Assembly (NCBI GenBank): GCA_958496175.1
Contig: OY292280.1
Span: 7,874,001 to 7,938,000, forward strand
Source of the DNA: Sisyra terminalis
Lineage: Eukaryota; Arthropoda; Insecta; Neuroptera; Sisyridae
DNA length: 64,000 nt
Direction: 5' to 3'
This document shows, one piece after another, positions 57,760-64,000 of this stretch; position 1 is the first letter of the stretch; every line of letters begins with the position of its first letter. The notes under the pieces are model-generated. The model had not been told where the DNA came from and ran no database searches. It saw only the letters and a program-made list of their open reading frames with translations. The position numbers were made by a program, and so were the translations under genes.

Positions 57760-58645
57760 TTCTTTAGTGTGGTCATTTTTCTTTACGTTTGCGTGAGGGT
57801 TTGTGTATGTAAATGGGGTAGAAATTTAATTTTATCGTAGAAAAGAGTCTCATGTGTGAATAATGGGATTGAAATTGCTTGGAAAAAGGAATGACAAGTT
57901 TACGAAAGTATCTTTTTGATGTGTTTTTTTTGCGGTGGTTGATCGAAGAGTTAAAGTGGTTTTTTGTTCGAAATCATTTTAGTCGAATTTCATAAGGGTG
58001 TGTTGCACAAGATTGCAGTACGTAATTGAATCGATAGGGGTGAAATATATCTGCGACACTCTTTTGCATTTGTTGGCGAAGTTCTCGGACCAACACTTTG
58101 TCAAATCGAACATATCAATCCATCTGCCGCCACCCCATCGCACCCCAAGCGCATCCTCATTTTCCCCGGCCCAGATCTATTTCATCCCTTATTCGCGATC
58201 GTTCCCTATTCAATGATTCAGTGTGATAAACGATCCACGTTTTATTCTCTTTCGATCGTCTCAAATAAATATGCGATCGCTTCCCGCGCTAATTTCATAT
58301 GAATAGTTTAACGAACCATGAAAATGTTCACAAGGGTTTTAGTGCAAATTGCGCCCCTTTTGCATTTTATATGCCACAAAATACGAAACCAAATTCTTCT
58401 TTGATTCGATTAATGAATGTAATTCCGCGGAAAGATTGAAAAACATCTAACATTTTCGACATTTGCCATATTTAAATTTTCATCAAATGAAACCTTTTCA
58501 CTACCCATAAATATTATCCCTTAAACATAACATATTTTTTCCCCATTTTCAATCGACTTATTTTCCCCATACTTTCCGTTACCAATTGAAAAAAGTACCA
58601 CATTAACGATCTTTTATTTTAAAACCTCAAATTATTACCCTTACG
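57760..58645. other. Unassigned unique DNA
   Basis: A less AT-rich patch lies around 58080-58260. The frame at 57998-58216 has no recognisable motif. Confidence 0.4.
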
Positions 58646-58647
58646 CT

Positions 58648-61462
58648 CCAATTAACCAACCTCAGGTATTCCCTTTAAATCCCAAAAAAACCAACCCAGA
58701 GATTTATTAATTTTTTAATTAAATTTCTTTTCCTACTAACGAAACCATAAACCTCTTCTTTTTTTTATCCTTTTGTCTAATAGTTCCCTGTGTATTTTTT
58801 TTTAGTAAATTCCAGTAGGTATTCCAGGATGACGTTAGTTGAGCTCAACATTGCAACCTTATCACTTACTTCACGAGTCCCCACTTCCTTAAATCAAGAC
58901 CAAGTAGCTGGGGAAATCGACACAATAGAAGTTTTCTGGCTACATCAGTTCCAGGGCTTTACATCCCCAGTTCCTCATGTATCCATTCATTCATAACACC
59001 CCATTCTCATAGAAGAGTGGACTAATCCTCTACTAATAGTTCCCTATGTATTTTTTTTTTTTGTTAGTAAATTCCAGTAGGTATTCCAGGATGACGTTAG
59101 TCAATTAACCACCCTCAGGTATTCCCTGGAAATCCCAGAAAAAAGAATCCAGAGATTTTTTAATTAAATCTCTTTTCCTACTAACGAAACCATAAACCTC
59201 TTCTTTTTTTTATCCTTTTGTCTAATAGTTCCCTGTGTTTTTTTTTTAGTAAATTCCAGTAGGTATTCCAGGATGACGTTAGTTGAGCTCAACATTGCAA
59301 CCTTATCGCTTACTTCACGAGTCCCCACTTCCTTAAATTAAGACCAAGTAGCTGGGGAAATCGACACAATAGAAGTTTTCTGGCTACCTCAGTTCCAGGG
59401 CTTTATATCCCCAGTTCCTCATGTATCCATTCATTCATAACACCCCTTTCTCATAGAAGAGTGGACTAATCCTCTACTAATAGTTCCCTATGTATTTTTT
59501 TTTTTTAGTAAATTCCAGTAGGTATTCCAGGATGACGTTAGTCAATTAACCACCCTCAGGTGTTCCCTTTAAATCCCAGAAAAAAGAATCCAGAGCTTTA
59601 TTAATTTTTTAATTAAATCTCTTTTCCTACTAACGAAACCATAAACCTCTTCTTTTTTTTATCCTTTTGTCTAATAGTTCCCTGTGATTTTTTTTTTTTA
59701 GTAAATTCCAGTAGGTATTCCAGAATGACGTTAGTTGAGCTCAACATTGCAACCTTATCGCTTACTTCACGAGTCCCCACTTCCTTAAATTAAGACCAAG
59801 TAGCTGGGGAAATCGACACAATAGAAGTTTTCTGGTTACCTCAGTTCCAGGGCTTTATATCCCCAGATCCTCATGTATCCATTCATTCATAACACCCCTT
59901 TCTCATAGAAGAGTGGACTAATCCTCTACTAATAGGTCCCTATGTATTTTTTTTTTTAGAAAATTCTAGTAGGTATTCCAGGATGACGTTAGTCAATTAA
60001 CCACCCTCAGGTGTTCCCTTTAAATCCCAGAAAAAAGAATCCAGAGATTTATTAATTTTTTAATTAAATCTCTTTTCCTACTAACGAAACCATAAACCTC
60101 TTCTTTTTTTATCCTTTTGTCTAATAGTTCCCTGTGTATTTTATTTTAATAAATTCCAGTAGGTATTCCAGGATGACGTTAGTTGAGCTTCAACAATGCA
60201 ATCTCATCGCTTACTTCACGAGTCCCCACTTCCTTAAATCAAGACCAAGTAGCTGGGGAAATCGACACAATAGAAGTTTTCTGGCTACCTCACTTCCAGG
60301 GCTTTATATCCCCAGTTCCTCATGTATCCATTCATTCATAACACCCCTTTCTCATAGAAGAGTGGACTAATCCTCTACTAATAGTTTCCTATGTATTTTT
60401 TTTTTAGTAAATTCCAGTAGGTATTCCAGGATGATGTTAGTCAATTAACCACCCTCAGGTATTCCCTGGAAATCCCAGAAAAAAGAATCCAGAGATTTTT
60501 TAATTTTTTAATTAAATCTCTTTTCCTACTAACGAAACCATAAACCTCTTCTTTTTTTATCCTTTTGTCTAATAGTTCCCAGTTGTTTTTTTTTTAATAA
60601 ATTCCAGTAGGTATTCCAGTATGACGTTACTTGAGCTCAACATTGCAACCTTATCGCTTACTTCACGAGTCCCCACTTCCTTAAATTAAGACCAAGTAGC
60701 TGGGGAAATCGACACAATAGAAGTTTTCTGGTTACCTCAGTTCCAGGGCTTTATATCCCCAGATTCTCATGTATCCATTCATTCATAACACCCCTTTCTC
60801 ATCGAAGAGTGGACTAATCCTCTACTAATAGTTCCCTATGTATTTTTTTTTTTAGAAAATTCCAGTAGGTATTCCAGGATGACGTTAGTCAATTAACCAC
60901 CCTCAGGTGTTCCCTTTAAATCCCAGAAAAAAGAATCCAGAGATTTATTAATTTTTTAATTAAATCTCTTTTCCTACTAACAAAACCATAAACCTCTTCT
61001 TTTTTTTTATCCTTTTGTCTAATAGTTCCCTGTGTATTTTATTTTTTAGTAAATTCCAGTAGGTATTCCAGGATGACGTTAGTCAATTAACCACCCTCAG
61101 GTATTCCCTTTAAATCCCAAAAAACCAATCCAGAGATTTATTAATTTTTTAATTAAATCTCTTTTCCTACTAACGAAACCATAAATCTCTTCTTTTTTTA
61201 TCCTTTTGTTTAATAGTTCCCTATGTATTTTTTTTAAATAAATTCCAGAAGGTATTCCAGGATGACGTTAGTTGAGCTTCTACATTGCAACCTTATCACT
61301 TACTTCACGAGTCCCCACTTCCTTAAAATAAGACCAAGTAGTTGGGGAAATCGACACAATAGAAGTTTTCTGGCTACCTCAGTTCCAGGGCTTTATTTCC
61401 CCAGTTCCTCATGTATTCATTCATAACACCCCTTTATCATAGAAGAGTGGACTAATCCTCTA
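58648..61462 (+). repeat. U satellite: bipartite unit of about 448 bp
   Basis: A halves (TTGAGCTCAACATTGCAACC) start at 58839, 59283, 59735, 60183, 60631 and 61273. B halves (CAATTAACCACCCTCAGG) start at about 58649, 59102, 59543, 59993, 60442, 60890 and 61084. Both halves share the lead TAGTAAATTCCAGTAGGTAT. The order is BA five times, then B, then BA, so one half-unit was added near 61084. The frames at 58790 and 60134 are repeat units and are not genes. Confidence 0.9.
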
Positions 61463-61611
61463 CCTGAAAAAATCTGCATTTTAGACCACCCATATGGTTT
61501 ACCCCATTGTATGCAGATACTTTCTCATTGCCCAGTAACTTGTTATTAGGTCTGTTACCATATTCTGTAAAACCAAGTAACCATATATCTCACCAAATAT
61601 CTCATCAAAAA

Positions 61612-62107
61612 CTTTTAAAACCCGTACACATGAAAGTTTGATGATGAATATCTTTTGAACGGTTAATTTAATCGCCAAAACATAAGAAACCATTTTTATA
61701 GAGCAGTTAATTTCCAACAAAAATTTGTATTGCGCATTGTACAAGAGTCATTTATTGTCGAGTTATAAAATTCATAAACAAAAATGAAATTTGTCTTAAA
61801 ATAATCAAAATTAAATCCTTAATATCTTTCAAATGGTGTGGCTTACGGAAAAAATATAGAATACCTTTTTTGTAGAGCATTAAATTTCCTAAAAAAAATT
61901 TTCAGAACATTTTTCTGTACAATCGATAAATGATGAGGTATGAATTTTTTTTCTATTGGACTGAGAAAAAAATACAAAACTGCGATGCGTAGGATCTTCC
62001 TATTAAAATGAAGAGCTCATATTTGGTGAGAATTTTTTTAAGGTGTCTAGCAACCCATTTTTTTGTGTCACTTGTAAAAAAAAATAATCGATTTTTTTGA
62101 CCCACCC
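61612..62107 (+). mobile_element. P arm, intact half of the 41.9-43.7 kb palindrome
   Basis: It runs from CATGAAAGTTTGATGATGAA to the terminus GACCCACCCTAG. It shows the uninterrupted site into which F3 inserted elsewhere. No matching left arm lies nearby. Confidence 0.75.
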
Positions 62108-63435
62108 TAGTGTGTATATACCCTAAGACTTCCATTTTGTTCATATTCATTTTTAATCGAATTTTTGATGTTGTTTTTCGATTTTTTTAGGGTTGAAATC
62201 AATGTGGATTGTTTCGGTGTATTATTTTATGGAATTAAGAAGTTAGTAGTGAAATATTTTGGAAAGCTTATCAATGAAAAGCAAAAATGGATATTGGAAA
62301 TGATCAGTTTTTAAAGGGGAAGTTTCGTTACTCGCGTAAAATGCTCAACGAAAACGTCTATTTCAACCCCCATCGATCCATTTCGAATTCATGTAAATGT
62401 TGGATAAACAAACATACAAATAGAGCTGATGCAAATGAAAATTCCCATTCGGAAATTCAGTTTGATCGCTTTGCTCGCTTTTCTGTATGAAAATATTTTC
62501 ACTCCCCCAAACTTGAACAAATACAGTTGGAAAACTTTCACAGATACAAACCCACCCCTAGCAGCCACTCTTGTGTTAGTAAAATAAAGCCATAGCAATA
62601 ACCATCGACGTATATTAACAAACGCGAGATTCGGGGGGTGGTAGATTCGAATTTGCCTCGATCAAGCTGCACCATGTCCAAAATTCCCACCACCACCACC
62701 CCCAACCCCGTTTTTAAGAAACAATTTATCATTGTTTATATTTTAATCCCGTATACTTTATAAAATTTGTATAATGATGCTTCCTTAAAAGTTTTTTTAT
62801 GGAGCTTTATTTTATTTCCAATATAAAACATAGCAACCCCTATAAAGTATCTACCCTCATATTTCAAAATTGCAATAAAAAAGTAAACAAAACTCCAATT
62901 TTAATAAGCTTCCAATAAACCACAAAATTAATATTTCTTGCGGTTCAGACTAAAGAATCTCCACAAAAACACCCTTATCAGTTCCCAGTAGGTATAATAA
63001 ATTCTAGTCGGCCAAATAAATGCTCGATCATAATAACGAAACAACAAATAACTTCACACTCTGGTCTATTACCAATATATCAATACATTATTTACGTGTA
63101 ATGAGGAAAAATAATATTAGGACAAAACAGAACAATGAATATAAATTTAAGGGAAAAAATATTTAGGGGATACATTTTAGAAATGTGTCAGAAGCTTTGA
63201 GTAAAAAATGCGCTTTCGACTGGACAAAGGTCTCAAAGTTTCACAGTTATCCTAAATAATATTTTTAATAGATATTGTAACGTTTTATACTATTTATGTC
63301 TACGGATTCTTTGGATTTGGTTTTAAGACACCAATTTATTTAATTCATACGTTTATTTGATTATTTAACCCTATTTCACTAAACCGGAATGATTCCGGTC
63401 CATTCTTCACAATCGTAAGTATTGAAAATAAGGTC
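62108..63435. other. Unassigned unique DNA
   Basis: No repeat or domain was recognised. The frame at 62287-62490 is without motif. Confidence 0.4.
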
Positions 63436-63535
63436 TCGTTGTTATCGGCTCTACTACACTAGCACCGCCAATATTCGTCGAGATGAACTGAGCATTTTTA
63501 GAAACAAAAAATTAACATTGAGTGGCCCTCCCATG
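63436..63535 (+). mobile_element. H right-end fragment, diverged
   Basis: TCGTTGTTATCGGCTCTACT, AACAAAAAATTAACATTGAG and CCCTCCCATG follow the order of the H right end. The rest of the element is missing. Confidence 0.65.
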
Positions 63536-63842
63536 GTCAATAGTGTCCGACCGAAAAGAGTTTCGCCAATAGTCTCAATTTCGGCCGAAACCAAAACTTC
63601 CATAATAGGTCATTTCATCATAAGAAAAAAAATTACTCATAATTGAGCTCAAAGTTAAGAAAATGGTCTATATCATGTATTTTTGGGTTGGATATTTAAT
63701 GAATTGCATTAGAACGAATTAAAAAATATGGTATAAGCTTGGACCAGTGGAAGCTATTCTTCAAAAACATAGCATCTCTGCAATATTGGTGACCTGAAAT
63801 TATTTCATTTCCCAACTATAAAAATGAAAATGACCTCTGTTT

Positions 63843-64000
63843 CATGGGGGTCAAGCTCTTATGGCAGACTTGGTTCCCAAAAATTAATATTTGGGGTGTC
63901 AAATGCAGATGGCGTGGTAAGCAATATTTCAAGTTTTAAGGGACTTTTAGCTTGAGTAAAGTGTAAAGTTGGTAGAAGTGTTGAAGTTGGTAGTTAAGAA
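63843..64000 (+). mobile_element. H6: H left end, cut by window end
   Basis: It starts CATGGGGGTCAAGCTCTTAT and matches the H left end for 158 bp. The preceding CTCTGTTT would be the target duplication if the right end lies beyond the window. Confidence 0.8.

Noticed and set aside
58790..60370. Repeated 68-78 codon frames as a tandem gene family
   Set aside because: They fall in the A halves of the U satellite, and neighbouring units carry frame-breaking changes.

Overview
This 64 kb window looks like nuclear DNA of an arthropod, most likely an insect, and it is almost entirely gene-free and repeat-driven. The evidence is strong AT richness, tRNA-derived SINE heads, hAT-type and pogo-type miniature inverted-repeat elements (MITEs), arthropod-style TATA plus heat-shock-element promoters, and no sign of bacterial gene organisation. 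No open reading frame exceeds 136 codons, and none could be assigned to a complete protein. The longer frames lie inside tandem repeats or are plausible chance frames. Only three short stretches look coding: 4982-5167 (-), 33288-33460 (+) and 36898-37042 (+). The last is a GC-rich exon-like piece cut off by a repeat. The species was not identified.

Layout. 1-2.3 kb: AT-rich DNA with SINE or LINE tail debris. 2.3-4.8 kb: a three-monomer higher-order tandem array with inverted fragments. 5.4-8.2 and 10.6-11.9 kb: large inverted-repeat elements (called X here) with a nested 225-bp MITE (M1) and satellite-like T units. 13.6-15.7 and 18.9-20.3 kb: kilobase palindromes (P family). 16.6-17.4 kb: a foldback with terminal hairpins. 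21.5-23.2 kb: a foldback element (F1) whose cargo is a dimeric satellite (S). 24.2-26.6 kb: a stack of nested elements between short inverted target copies. 27.5-30.6 kb: two tandem arrays (283 bp x4, about 430 bp x4). 31.8-32.5 kb: a complete non-autonomous hAT element (H). 32.5-38.0 kb: T units, palindromes, an F element and the exon-like patches. 39.0-40.4 kb: a second, inverted copy of the 25-26 kb composite. 41.9-43.7 kb: a palindrome split by F3. 44.6 and 55.6 kb: heat-shock-type promoters without genes. 45.6-46.6 kb: S array plus F arm. 47.2-54.1 kb: a nest of H, pogo-like and hAT-like MITEs with visible target-site duplications. 55.9-57.5 kb: palindromes and F5. 58.6-61.5 kb: a 448-bp bipartite satellite. 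61.6-62.1 kb: another P arm. 63.4-64.0 kb: two more H copies, the last cut by the window end.

The most interesting system is the F family. It consists of two inverted arms, each carrying a hammerhead-ribozyme-like core (CTGANGA, a stem, then GAAA). There is a 42-bp tail at one end only. Two insertions carry long target duplications (17 bp and about 13 bp). This fits a non-autonomous Penelope-like retroelement rather than a DNA transposon, and one copy carries satellite DNA as its internal cargo. A 20-bp motif about GTTCTACTTTACCGACTATG recurs in otherwise unrelated repeats. Element family names used here (X, M1, T, S, F, P, H, B, C, D, U) are local labels, not database names.
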